Assembly (NCBI GenBank): GCA_046594105.1
Contig: JBKJQB010000330.1
Span: 1 to 10,366 of the forward strand
Direction of reading: 5' to 3'
Source: JBDSGC01 sp046594105
GTDB taxonomy: Bacteria > Acidobacteriota > Thermoanaerobaculia > Gp7-AA8
Length of the DNA stretch: 10,366 nt
Within the stretch, counting starts at the first letter, position 1, and every line of letters starts with the position of its first letter. Below the pieces are notes generated by a model. It did no database searches. It was given only the letters and a program-made list of their open reading frames with translations, and was not told the DNA's origin. The position numbers were made by a program, and so were the translations under genes. Shown here piece by piece: positions 1 to 6,684 of the stretch.

Positions 1-1811
1 TTTCAGCGGGGAGCCTCCTCGCCGCGACTCAGGGTGGCCCGATCGGGGTGCCTGTCCCGCTGTTTCCTCCCAACAACTGGTGGAACACGGACGTGAGCGC
101 CGCGCCTGTCGATGCCAACTCCGCCAGTTTCATCCAGTTCATCGGCACGAGCGTAGGGCTGCGTCCCGACTTCGGCGGGGACGCAGGAGGCGGTGTTATC
201 TACGGTTTCCCCATCCTCATCGTTGATGGCTCTCAGCCAAAGAAGAGCGTGACGTTCTTTTACTTCGGCGAGAGTGATGGCGTGGACCACGGTTCCGTCA
301 CCAACGTGCCGTTCCCGTTCTATCCGATTCCCGACGAGGCGATTACCACCCAGGGATGGGTCGAGGGAGGACAGCCCGGCAATGTGGATCAGCGCGCCAT
401 CGGCGACCGGCACATCCTGATGGTCGACAGCACCAACAACACGCTCTACGAGCTCTACAACGTCTGGTACAACGGCACGAACTGGCTGGCCGGATCGGGT
501 GCGTTCTTCGACATGAAGACCAACAATCGGCGCCCCGAGACCTGGACTTCGGCCGATGCTGCCGGCCTGGCCATTCTGCCGGGACTGGTCCGCTATGACG
601 AAGTGGCCGGCCCGGCGGAGATCGGCCACGCCTTCCGCGTCACCGTCGCGCAATCGAACGGCTATGTCTATCCCGCTTCGCATCAGGCGGGATCGGCGGC
701 AGGTGCGTTGCCCATGGGTGCGCGCCTGCGGCTGAAAGCGAACAAGGACATCTCGACGTTTCCCTCCGATGTGCAGAAGATTTTCCGCGCCCTCAAAAAG
801 TACGGCCTGATCGTTGCCGACAACGGGACGAACCTGTTTGTCAGCGGCACCTACGACACGCGCTGGAACAACGGCGTGCTCAACCCGGCCTTCGGGGCGT
901 TGAAGGCCAGCGATTTCGAAGTCATCCAGCGCGGCTGGGCGCCACCCATCTCCCTGGTGGTCACCACGCCGGCGTCGGTGGGCGCGGGCGATCCGACGGA
1001 TGTGACCGTGGCCGCCTTCGATCCCTCCTACAACGCGGCCAGCGGGTACCGCGGCACGGTCCATTTCACCAGCTCTGACGGCGCCGCCAGCCTGCCGCTG
1101 GATTACACCTTCACCGCCGCCGACGCCGGCGTCCACACCTTCCCAGCGGGAATGACTCTTCGCACATCGGGTACCCAGACTCTGACTGTGACCGACACCT
1201 CCGATGCAACCATTACCGTCACCCGCAACGTCACGGTCGGGCCCCCGACGCCGCAGAATCTCACCGCCAGCGCCACGACCACGACACAGATCACTGTGAC
1301 GTGGAGCAGTTCCCCTGGCGCTGCGCAATATGAGATTCTGCGCGCTTCCGCATCGAGCCCGTACGCGATCCTGACCACCACCGCTGCGACGAGCTTTGTG
1401 GACAACTCCGTCACCGCCGGCATCACGTATGTCTACAAGGTGAGCGCGATCGATTCCGCCCTCCGTCGTTCCTCCCCCAGTGCTCCCGACGCCGCGACGA
1501 CGATGTTCTTTACCGACGATCCGTTGATTGCAGGAGGAACGGTCATCAAGGCCGCTCACCTCAACGAGCTGCGGCAGGCCGTCAACGCCATGCGTGCGGC
1601 TGCCGGCCAGGGGGCGATGTCCTTCGCCAATCCAGTGACCGCCGGTGGATTGGTCAGAGCGGCTCGCCTCCAGGAGCTGCGGATTGCGCTCGATCAATCG
1701 CGTGCCACCCTGGGCCTCCGGTCCGTCGTGTACATCGACCCCACCCTGGTCGCCGGGACGACCGCAGCGAAAGCCGTTCATGTGCAGCAGCTCCGCGACG
1801 GCATAAAGTAG
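1..1811 (+). CDS. Secreted multidomain protein (orphan N-terminal domain, Ig-like, FN3, C-terminal triple repeat), 5' partial
   Basis: The reading frame is open from nt 3 to the TAG at 1809-1811 (602 codons visible), so the true start lies before the window. The first residues (SAGSLLAATQG) look like the end of a signal peptide, which suggests export. Numbered from nt 3: residues ~16-312 form an aromatic-rich domain starting near PPNNWWNTDVS, with conserved-looking stretches such as RHILMVDSTNNTLYELY and LPGLVRYDEV. I recall this type from secreted hypothetical proteins but know no function for it. Residues ~315-413 are a bacterial Ig-like domain (GTVHFTSSDG, DYTFTAADAGVHTF). Residues ~415-501 are a fibronectin type III domain (ITVTWSSSPGAAQYEILR ... 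YVYKVSAID). Residues 502-602 hold three degenerate repeats with an AG...KA.H..ELR core. The Ig/FN3 parts suggest a cell-surface or extracellular binding role; that role is inference. The gene stands alone on this side, followed by a repeat-bearing spacer. Confidence 0.9.
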   Translation, partial: SAGSLLAATQGGPIGVPVPLFPPNNWWNTDVSAAPVDANSASFIQFIGTSVGLRPDFGGDAGGGVIYGFPILIVDGSQPKKSVTFFYFGESDGVDHGSVTNVPFPFYPIPDEAITTQGWVEGGQPGNVDQRAIGDRHILMVDSTNNTLYELYNVWYNGTNWLAGSGAFFDMKTNNRRPETWTSADAAGLAILPGLVRYDEVAGPAEIGHAFRVTVAQSNGYVYPASHQAGSAAGALPMGARLRLKANKDISTFPSDVQKIFRALKKYGLIVADNGTNLFVSGTYDTRWNNGVLNPAFGALKASDFEVIQRGWAPPISLVVTTPASVGAGDPTDVTVAAFDPSYNAASGYRGTVHFTSSDGAASLPLDYTFTAADAGVHTFPAGMTLRTSGTQTLTVTDTSDATITVTRNVTVGPPTPQNLTASATTTTQITVTWSSSPGAAQYEILRASASSPYAILTTTAATSFVDNSVTAGITYVYKVSAIDSALRRSSPSAPDAATTMFFTDDPLIAGGTVIKAAHLNELRQAVNAMRAAAGQGAMSFANPVTAGGLVRAARLQELRIALDQSRATLGLRSVVYIDPTLVAGTTAAKAVHVQQLRDGIK

Positions 1812-1896
1812 TCGCGGCGCGCTGGGAAAGGCCGGGCAGTTTTTTCACAGCACCCTCTGCTAGGAGTCTGGGCGGCAGAACAGGACCGACCGACAG

Positions 1897-1932
1897 AGGA
1901 CCAATAGGATTGATGGGACGAATGGGACCGAG
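1897..1932. repeat. Tandem repeat, four imperfect 9-bp units
   Basis: Four consecutive 9-bp units are visible: aggaccaat, aggattgat, gggacgaat and gggaccgag (consensus RGGAYNRAK). A related partial unit sits just before them (caggaccga, from 1881), and caatgggtccc follows on the other side and can pair with the last unit. It is non-coding. Such short intergenic G/A-rich tandem units can vary in copy number between strains; that variation is inference here. Confidence 0.6.
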
Positions 1933-2009
1933 CTCAATGGGTCCCTCTGTCCGGCCCTTTTAAGAAACCGTTAAATAGCGGCTTCGCACGAGCCCTCCCC
2001 GACAAGAGT

Positions 2010-2128
2010 CCTTCTCCCCGCACACGGGGAGAAGGTGCCGAAGGCGGATGAGGGGAACTCACGCGATGAAGAGCAGGACCCCTCATCCCCGCTTCGCGGA
2101 CCTTCTCCCCGCTGCGGCGGGGAGAAGG
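2010..2128. repeat. Composite REP-like element: two long hairpins flanking a third inverted repeat
   Basis: The left hairpin at 2010-2035 has an 11-bp stem (ccttctccccg / cggggagaagg) and a CACA loop. The right hairpin at 2101-2128 has a 12-bp stem (ccttctccccgc / gcggggagaagg) and a TGCG loop. The two share the same outer stem sequence. Between them, ggatgagggg (2046-2055) and cccctcatcc (2079-2088) form a 10-bp inverted repeat, so the whole unit is roughly mirror-symmetric. This CCTTCTCCCC/GGGGAGAAGG class of palindrome is recalled as a dispersed intergenic repeat in many GC-rich bacteria. It may be REP/BIME-like; no RAYT transposase is present in the window. Confidence 0.8.
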
Positions 2129-2331
2129 ACACTCGATGGAGAGGCTCGCGCTTCTCCCCATCAATCGCTGCGCCTCGGTGGTTGCCCAAGGCTCCGCCAA
2201 GATCACGCTCCAAAACGTTCTGCCCGCAGGCTGCTAGACTCCAGCCTTCCCATCAACTGCAGACCGCCGCCATCACCGCTGCGGTCGCTTACAAAATCTC
2301 GGACACCCCACACGGGGATCAGAGGAGCACC

Positions 2332-2337
2332 AGGAGG
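2332..2337 (+). promoter_or_regulatory. Shine-Dalgarno site fixing the start at 2344
   Basis: AGGAGG lies six bases before the ATG at 2344. It selects this start over the longer in-frame opening that begins near 2035, whose extra 103 codons would be read through the palindromic element. Confidence 0.85.
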
Positions 2338-2343
2338 AACGTA

Positions 2344-3213
2344 ATGTTCGCCACGGTCGGCCGCAGCTATCACATCTTTCGCGAGTCTCTTTCCGTCCTG
2401 CGGAAGGACAAGCAGCTTCTGATTTTTCCCGTTCTCTCTGGGATCGCGACGTGCCTCGCCTTCGCCGGGCTGGTGTTCGGCGGTGTGATCACCGGCTTCT
2501 TCAGCCGGCTGGCCGAGTCGGGCGATCGATCACTGCAGGGGAACCTGCTCGGCTACGGCGCGCTGTTCCTCTGGTATTTCATCAGCTGGTTCATCGTTCT
2601 CTTCTTCAATGTCGGGATCGTCCATTGCGCTCGCATCCGGCTGGAAGGTGGCGACCCGACCGCCGCAGACGGGTTCGCCGCTGCGCGGGCGAACCTGGGA
2701 CGAATCGTCGTCTGGGCGCTCATCTCCGCGACCGTCGGCGTGATCCTGCGCGTCATCGCCGAGCGTCTGAAGCTCGTCGGCCGCCTCATCACCTACTTCC
2801 TCGGCGCCGCCTGGTCCATCGCCACCTATTTCATCGTCCCGGTGATGATCTTCGAGAAACGCGACGTGCGCCAATCACTCACGGAATCGATCCAGTTGAT
2901 CAAGAAGACCTGGGGAGAGTCCCTGGTGGCTGCCGGCGGTGTCGGTCTCTTCATTGGTCTTCTGGCGATGGCCGGGCTGGCCATTCCTGTGGCGCTGATT
3001 TTCGTGTCCCCCACAGCGGCGATCGTCGGTCTGGGCGTCGTCGTCTTCTACTGGCTCGGACTGGCGGCCCTGTCATCGGCTCTGACCGGCATCTTCCGCA
3101 CAAGCCTGTACCTCTACGCCCGGGAAGGCCGCGTGCCGCCGGGAATGACCGCGGAGTACGTTCAGAAAGCATTCGCAGCGAAACCGCCCAAAGGATTTCT
3201 GAAACCCGCGTAA
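2344..3213 (+). CDS. DUF6159-type polytopic membrane protein
   Basis: A 289-residue integral membrane protein. The ATG at 2344 has AGGAGG six bases upstream. The N-terminal motif SVLRKDKQLLIFPVLSG followed by a long hydrophobic segment is what I associate with the DUF6159 family, whose function is unknown to me. About six membrane segments are visible, near residues 24-50, 69-95, 117-135, 142-165, 196-222 and 224-250. A charged loop between helices 4 and 5 (EKRDVRQSLTESIQLIKKTWGE) and a short hydrophilic tail (REGRVPPGMTAEYVQKAF) are probably cytoplasmic. The family assignment rests on recalled similarity, not a search. The gene is preceded by a repeat-rich spacer and converges with the kinase gene, so it looks monocistronic. 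No enzyme motif is visible. Confidence 0.9.
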   Translation: MFATVGRSYHIFRESLSVLRKDKQLLIFPVLSGIATCLAFAGLVFGGVITGFFSRLAESGDRSLQGNLLGYGALFLWYFISWFIVLFFNVGIVHCARIRLEGGDPTAADGFAAARANLGRIVVWALISATVGVILRVIAERLKLVGRLITYFLGAAWSIATYFIVPVMIFEKRDVRQSLTESIQLIKKTWGESLVAAGGVGLFIGLLAMAGLAIPVALIFVSPTAAIVGLGVVVFYWLGLAALSSALTGIFRTSLYLYAREGRVPPGMTAEYVQKAFAAKPPKGFLKPA

Positions 3214-3248
3214 GAATCGTTCGGACGCTTTCAAGCGAGAGTCGGCCT

Positions 3249-3279
3249 CCCGCCTGGCCTGAATCACTCAGCCATCAAC
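3249..3279. repeat. 31-bp dispersed repeat, copy 1
   Basis: This segment, containing cctggcctgaatcactcagc, matches 6157-6187 in direct orientation at 27 of 31 positions by eye (mismatches at offsets 3, 14, 17 and 29). The two copies flank the kinase gene. It lies in the convergent gap after the DUF6159-type gene. Confidence 0.5.
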
Positions 3280-3348
3280 TCTGGTATGCGCGGTTGCACG
3301 AGAAGTGGGAGCCCGCGAATCGCTGACTCGATGGGGCTCGGAAAAACG

Positions 3349-3361
3349 AAGGTCTGACCCC
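3349..3361. repeat. AAGGTCTGACCCC dispersed-repeat-like motif
   Basis: On the minus strand this reads GGGGTCAGACCTT followed by CGTTTTT, just downstream of the kinase stop codon. I recall GGGGTCAGACC strings as recurring intergenic sequences in many bacterial genomes, often near REP-associated transposases. Only one copy is seen here. The T5 run behind it on the minus strand might help end kinase transcription, but there is no strong stem. Confidence 0.35.
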
Positions 3362-3381
3362 AACGCTATCGGCCTTCCGGG

Positions 3382-5913
3382 TTATCCCTCGACGGTGATC
3401 TCCGGCAACAGCCGTTTCCCGCCGAGGGAGACGACAAAACCGTAGAAAGCCATGGCGGCGACAAGCAGCAGGCAAAACAGGGAGCGGCCGAAGTACCACG
3501 CGCTGGTGTCCAGCGTCAGCGGAACCGTGCGGAGAAAGAAGAGAGGCATGCCGGCAACCGCCAGGGGCAGAAGGCCGAAGCGCACGAACGTGGCCAGCGC
3601 GGCAACGACGACGATGAGCGCGAAGAGCCACCGCGACCACAGCGGGCCGGTGGCGTCACCGGCGAACAGAACGCTGCACAAAATGCAATAGATGAAAAGA
3701 GAGAGCCGGAAGTTTCGGGTCAGAACGTGGAGGGCGAGCAGCATCGTCGCCGCGATCAGAGCCCCGATCACTCCAAAGGCGATCGAGTTCAGCGCAAAGA
3801 AACCGATTTGCCGGAGCTCGGCAAATGTCGAAGGAGCCGCATTGAACGGCGAAGCACCAGGAGCCAGTGCCGACATCTGCCAGGCCACGACGGCGATCAT
3901 CCCGACGGCAGTACCAATCAGAAGATCGCGCCCGACCATGGGGTCGCGAAAGCGGCCCTCCAGAGCGCGGCTCCATCCGATGAGCATGCGCGGCCAGCGC
4001 CGGCGAATCAGGGGCTCAGTCCCCACGTAACTGAGCCAGGTAGCAAGGGCCACGAACGCGCAGAAGAAGGCGATGTTCATGAGCATGACCCACTCCATGA
4101 AAAGGCGTGGCGGGTGATGGGCACGCAGAGCGAGCGCGATCCAGCAGGTGGCGAACAGAAAGATCGCGATCGTCGCCGCGCCGCGCCGGTCACCCTGCCC
4201 GCGATTGAGATTGCGAATGGCCAGCAGGATCGAGGCGACGATGTAGGCGGTCATCAACAGGATGAAGACCGCAATCGACGCGGATGTGAAATTGATGATC
4301 AGCTGAGGCGACTTTGCCTCGGTTTGCAAGGGACGCCGCCATGGCGGGATCACCGCGAACCAAACTGGCTTTCCATGAAACGCAGCCGCCTCCACCCGTG
4401 TGCCATCGCCTCCGATGGTCCAGGCTCGTTTCTCATCCGAATCGACAGGGGCAGTCCACGCCGGCGTGGCCGGAATCAGCGCGGTGCCGGCTCCGGCAAA
4501 CTGCAGGAAAGGGGTCCAGTCGACAGGCTCGGAACGACGGGCGCCTCGATCGACCTGCGGCGGCACGATCACGAACTCCCGCAGCCATCCCGCCGCGTCG
4601 AGCGTCACGTCGGCCATCCCCGGCACGATGCGGGGCGGGTCGTTCTCCATCACGCGATGCTCGAAGTCCTTCGCGATCATGGGTCCGCTGCTCTGACGGA
4701 AGTAGAACCGCATCGGAGAGAGGTCGATCAACGGGCGCTGGCCTTTCCATGCGAGTTGGTCCGTGTCGGTGTCACCGTAGACTGCCGAATCGGCGCGGAT
4801 GAGCGGCTGCTTCGTGGCGTCGAGGATCTCCTTCACCCGTTCGGCGAGAACCTCCGGCGATTTGATCACCGGCAGTTGACGGTAGAGCATGGTGCGCGGC
4901 GTCAGTGCTGCGTACGTCAGCAACGCGACGATGCTGGTGAGGAGCAACATGGAGGCAGCACCGCGCGAGAGCTCGCCGCGCTCAGAGGCGGCGGCCACCA
5001 TGGCCGGCGACGGCGTTTCGCCCGCAGCAATGGCGGCCGCCAGCGGGTCGAAGCCGGGCAGCTCGCGCATCATCTCTTCCACCGAGGAGGGCCGCGACGC
5101 AGGATCCGCCGCCAGGCAGCGAACGATGGCGCGCTCGACCAGCGGCGGAATGTCTTTCGTCACCAGCGACGGCCGCGTGAAGTCTCCCCGCTGCTGCCTC
5201 GCCAGCAGGTCGAGGGTCGACGTCGCATCGAAGGTCCGCCGGCCGGTGAACACTTCGTACAGCAGCAGCCCCAGCGCATAAATGTCGCTCTTGACCGACG
5301 CCGGTCCACCGGCGAGTTGCTCCGGGGCCATGTACGCTGGCGTCCCGGCCCCGTCGCTCGCGGCGCCGCCGGCCAGCGCCAACCCGAAGTCGGTCACCCG
5401 CCCACGACCACGACCGTCGATCATCACATTCGCCGGTTTGAGATCCCGATGGATCACTCCTTTCTCATGAGCGGCGGCCACTCCCGCACAGATGTCGCGC
5501 GAGACCGCCAGCGCTTTCTCCGAGGAAAGCCGTCCGACGCGCCTTAGGAGCGATGCCAGATCTTCACCGTCCACAAACTCCATGGTGATGAACAGATGTC
5601 CATCCACTTCCGCGATGTCGTACAGGCGACAAACGTTGGGGTGCGAGATCTGCCGTCCAATCCGCACCTCCTCATGCAACCGCTGCGCATCGCCATGACG
5701 GGAAAGAAACTTGAGGGCTACCGTCTGGCCAAGCTTCAGGTCATCGGCGCGGTAAACCTCTCCCATGCCACCGTGGCCGATCAGCGAGACCATACGATAC
5801 CGTTCACCCAGCACGGTTCCCGGGGTCAGTTGAAGGGCACGACTGGCCTGATCGTTCACGACGATCGTCGGCGTTTCCTCGGGAGTGCGGAAGGCAGTGG
5901 GCTCGTCAGCCAT
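3382..5913 (-). CDS. Transmembrane Ser/Thr protein kinase (Pkn2-like) with ectodomain and polytopic C-terminal module
   Basis: An 843-residue protein that would phosphorylate Ser/Thr on cytoplasmic targets in response to an envelope signal. The kinase domain (~39-285) is complete: glycine loop IGHGGMGEV (45-53), VALK Lys68, catalytic HRDLKPANV with Asp157, Lys159 and Asn162, DFG Asp175, and GTPAYMAPEQ. It is followed by GETPSPAMVAA, a linker I recall from acidobacterial kinases. One helix (~321-337) leads to a soluble, probably extracytoplasmic domain (~338-537; MRFYFRQSSGP, NDPPRIVPGMADVTLD, KPVWFAVIPPWRRP). About eight more membrane segments follow, near 539-566, 579-597, 605-630, 664-683, 705-731, 737-752, 760-792 and 806-830. 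The ATG at 5913 has GGAG ten bases upstream. An in-frame ATG at 5991 would add 26 residues of arginine-rich sequence and is less likely. No partner phosphatase or substrate gene is adjacent. Confidence 0.93.
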   Translation of the reverse strand: MADEPTAFRTPEETPTIVVNDQASRALQLTPGTVLGERYRMVSLIGHGGMGEVYRADDLKLGQTVALKFLSRHGDAQRLHEEVRIGRQISHPNVCRLYDIAEVDGHLFITMEFVDGEDLASLLRRVGRLSSEKALAVSRDICAGVAAAHEKGVIHRDLKPANVMIDGRGRGRVTDFGLALAGGAASDGAGTPAYMAPEQLAGGPASVKSDIYALGLLLYEVFTGRRTFDATSTLDLLARQQRGDFTRPSLVTKDIPPLVERAIVRCLAADPASRPSSVEEMMRELPGFDPLAAAIAAGETPSPAMVAAASERGELSRGAASMLLLTSIVALLTYAALTPRTMLYRQLPVIKSPEVLAERVKEILDATKQPLIRADSAVYGDTDTDQLAWKGQRPLIDLSPMRFYFRQSSGPMIAKDFEHRVMENDPPRIVPGMADVTLDAAGWLREFVIVPPQVDRGARRSEPVDWTPFLQFAGAGTALIPATPAWTAPVDSDEKRAWTIGGDGTRVEAAAFHGKPVWFAVIPPWRRPLQTEAKSPQLIINFTSASIAVFILLMTAYIVASILLAIRNLNRGQGDRRGAATIAIFLFATCWIALALRAHHPPRLFMEWVMLMNIAFFCAFVALATWLSYVGTEPLIRRRWPRMLIGWSRALEGRFRDPMVGRDLLIGTAVGMIAVVAWQMSALAPGASPFNAAPSTFAELRQIGFFALNSIAFGVIGALIAATMLLALHVLTRNFRLSLFIYCILCSVLFAGDATGPLWSRWLFALIVVVAALATFVRFGLLPLAVAGMPLFFLRTVPLTLDTSAWYFGRSLFCLLLVAAMAFYGFVVSLGGKRLLPEITVEG

Positions 5914-6156
5914 CGACGGCAATCTCCGGCACCCAGCCCTTTCCAACGAAGTATCTGCAGTGCGCACCAGACCACGGTGCCTGAGGAGCACGACCGTCGC
6001 GGTTCCCGGTAATGAGCTTCGGAGCTCCTGCCGGACTGGAAGTCTTCATTCAGCCCTCTGTCGCGGACAACCCTGAACCGCTGCTGGGTCTGCAGTCTAC
6101 ATCCGTCGTGCGCCACGATCCCTTCGTCCGATCTTGCGCATTCCCGCGAGGGCCCG

Positions 6157-6187
6157 CCAGCCTGGCCTGGATGACTCAGCCATCCAC
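6157..6187. repeat. 31-bp dispersed repeat, copy 2
   Basis: Direct-orientation match to 3249-3279, 27 of 31 by eye, containing cctggcctggatgactcagc. Read on the minus strand, both copies carry GATGGCTGA (Val-Asp-Gly-stop in one frame) followed by GT.AT.CAGGCCAGGC. Together they bracket the kinase gene at a distance of about 2.9 kb. Confidence 0.5.
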
Positions 6188-6329
6188 CCGCTGAATCAGC
6201 GCACGCTCGTAGGGGATGGGCCGGCCGCTGAAGCGCTGCTCTTCCTGGGCGGCGAACTTCCGCTGTTCCTCGCTGGGCGCGGTCGATGGCGTCGATGGCC
6301 TTCTCGCCGATCGCCCAGCTCAGAAACAT
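6176..6329 (-). pseudogene. Possible frameshifted small-gene remnant
   Basis: On the minus strand, an ATG at 6329 opens MFLSWAIGEKAIDAIDRAQ, ending at 6273. Skipping one base (6272) moves into a frame reading EEQRKFAAQEEQRF... to PYERALIQRVDG and a TGA at 6176-6178. Joined, they would make about 50 residues of sensible composition: hydrophobic first, then charged and helix-prone. Unjoined, the first frame turns arginine/proline-rich. This could be a small gene broken by one deletion, the tail of a longer decayed gene, or chance. There is no ribosome binding site before the ATG. I do not recognise the family. Confidence 0.25.
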
Positions 6330-6391
6330 CGCGTTGAAGATCGACAACACGGTTCCAGACACCCGGTCGCGCGTTCTCAAGGCAAATGGTG

Positions 6392-6409
6392 GGCGCGCGC
6401 AGGCGCGCC
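6392..6409. repeat. Hairpin, 7-bp stem
   Basis: ggcgcgc (6392-6398) pairs with gcgcgcc (6403-6409) across a GCAG loop. It is the first of four closely spaced hairpins in this spacer. Confidence 0.5.
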
Positions 6410-6420
6410 TGGCAATCCAG

Positions 6421-6439
6421 CCCCGGGCTCGGCCCGGGG
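6421..6439. repeat. Hairpin, 8-bp stem
   Basis: ccccgggc (6421-6428) pairs with gcccgggg (6432-6439) across a three-base TCG loop. No T tract follows on either strand, so it is not a classic intrinsic terminator. Confidence 0.55.
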
Positions 6440-6462
6440 AACGCGTTGGCGCCAGGAAAACG

Positions 6463-6525
6463 GCGGCCGCGAAGGCGGTCGCTACGGGTCGTGGCTTTGA
6501 GCGTAGCGGCCGCCTTCGCGGCCGC
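6463..6525. repeat. Long hairpin, 24-bp stem with one wobble
   Basis: The left arm is 6463-6486 and the right arm 6502-6525, with a 15-base loop. The arms are complementary along all 24 positions except T6479, which faces G6509 (a wobble in RNA). The core is gcggccgcgaaggcgg and its complement. The stem is far longer than a terminator needs and lacks a flanking T tract. It looks like a palindromic repeat element rather than a transcription stop. Confidence 0.8.
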
Positions 6526-6576
6526 GCATCGAACGTCGTCGGGTTTCCCGCGGAAGAGCCGGGGGCTGGTCTGGAG

Positions 6577-6594
6577 AGCGCGCCTTCGCGCGCT
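6577..6594. repeat. Hairpin, 7-bp stem
   Basis: agcgcgc (6577-6583) pairs with gcgcgct (6588-6594) across a CTTC loop. It is the last of the four hairpins and lies about 90 bases beyond the peptidase terminator in the direction of peptidase transcription. Confidence 0.5.
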
Positions 6595-6684
6595 TGAACC
6601 TCGTTGGACCCCACCGGCCCAATCGGAATGGTTGCGGGACCACGCGAGCGCGTCGAGGTCATCCGTCCGTCACTGAGGGAACGC

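Larger units (their letters stand above)
1812..2343. other. Intergenic region with repeats and no supported gene
   Basis: About 530 bases lie between the secreted protein and the membrane protein. They hold a 9-bp tandem repeat (1897-1932), a small inverted repeat (gggacc 1924-1929 with ggtccc 1940-1945) and a composite palindromic element (2010-2128). Short open frames here run through the palindromes and show no recognisable protein, so none is called. A T6 tract at 1840-1845 follows the upstream stop codon but has no stable stem before it. A weak extended -10-like string (TGC then TAGACT, 2232-2240) might serve the downstream gene, but I see no matching -35 box. Confidence 0.6.

Noticed and set aside
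48..50. GTG at 48 as the start of the first gene
   Set aside because: The frame is open upstream to the window edge, and the residues before it resemble the end of a signal peptide. No Shine-Dalgarno site precedes it.
3..1781. Long minus-strand open frame opposite the secreted protein
   Set aside because: Its product is rich in Arg, Gly and His with no domain. It is the antisense shadow of a high-GC gene whose plus-strand frame has clear Ig and FN3 domains.
1840..1845. T6 tract after the first gene as an intrinsic terminator
   Set aside because: No stable stem precedes it; ctgggaaaggccgggcag does not fold well.
2010..2128. Paired hairpins as a CRISPR array or terminators
   Set aside because: Only two related palindromes, no regular spacers and no T tracts; a REP-like element fits better.
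2301..2318. ccccacacgggg upstream of the membrane protein as an operator or riboswitch
   Set aside because: The stem is only four base pairs and no conserved riboswitch core is visible.
3727..5547. 606-residue plus-strand open frame
   Set aside because: It lies antisense to the kinase, whose minus-strand frame has every kinase motif. The plus frame is Arg/His/Gln-rich without domains.
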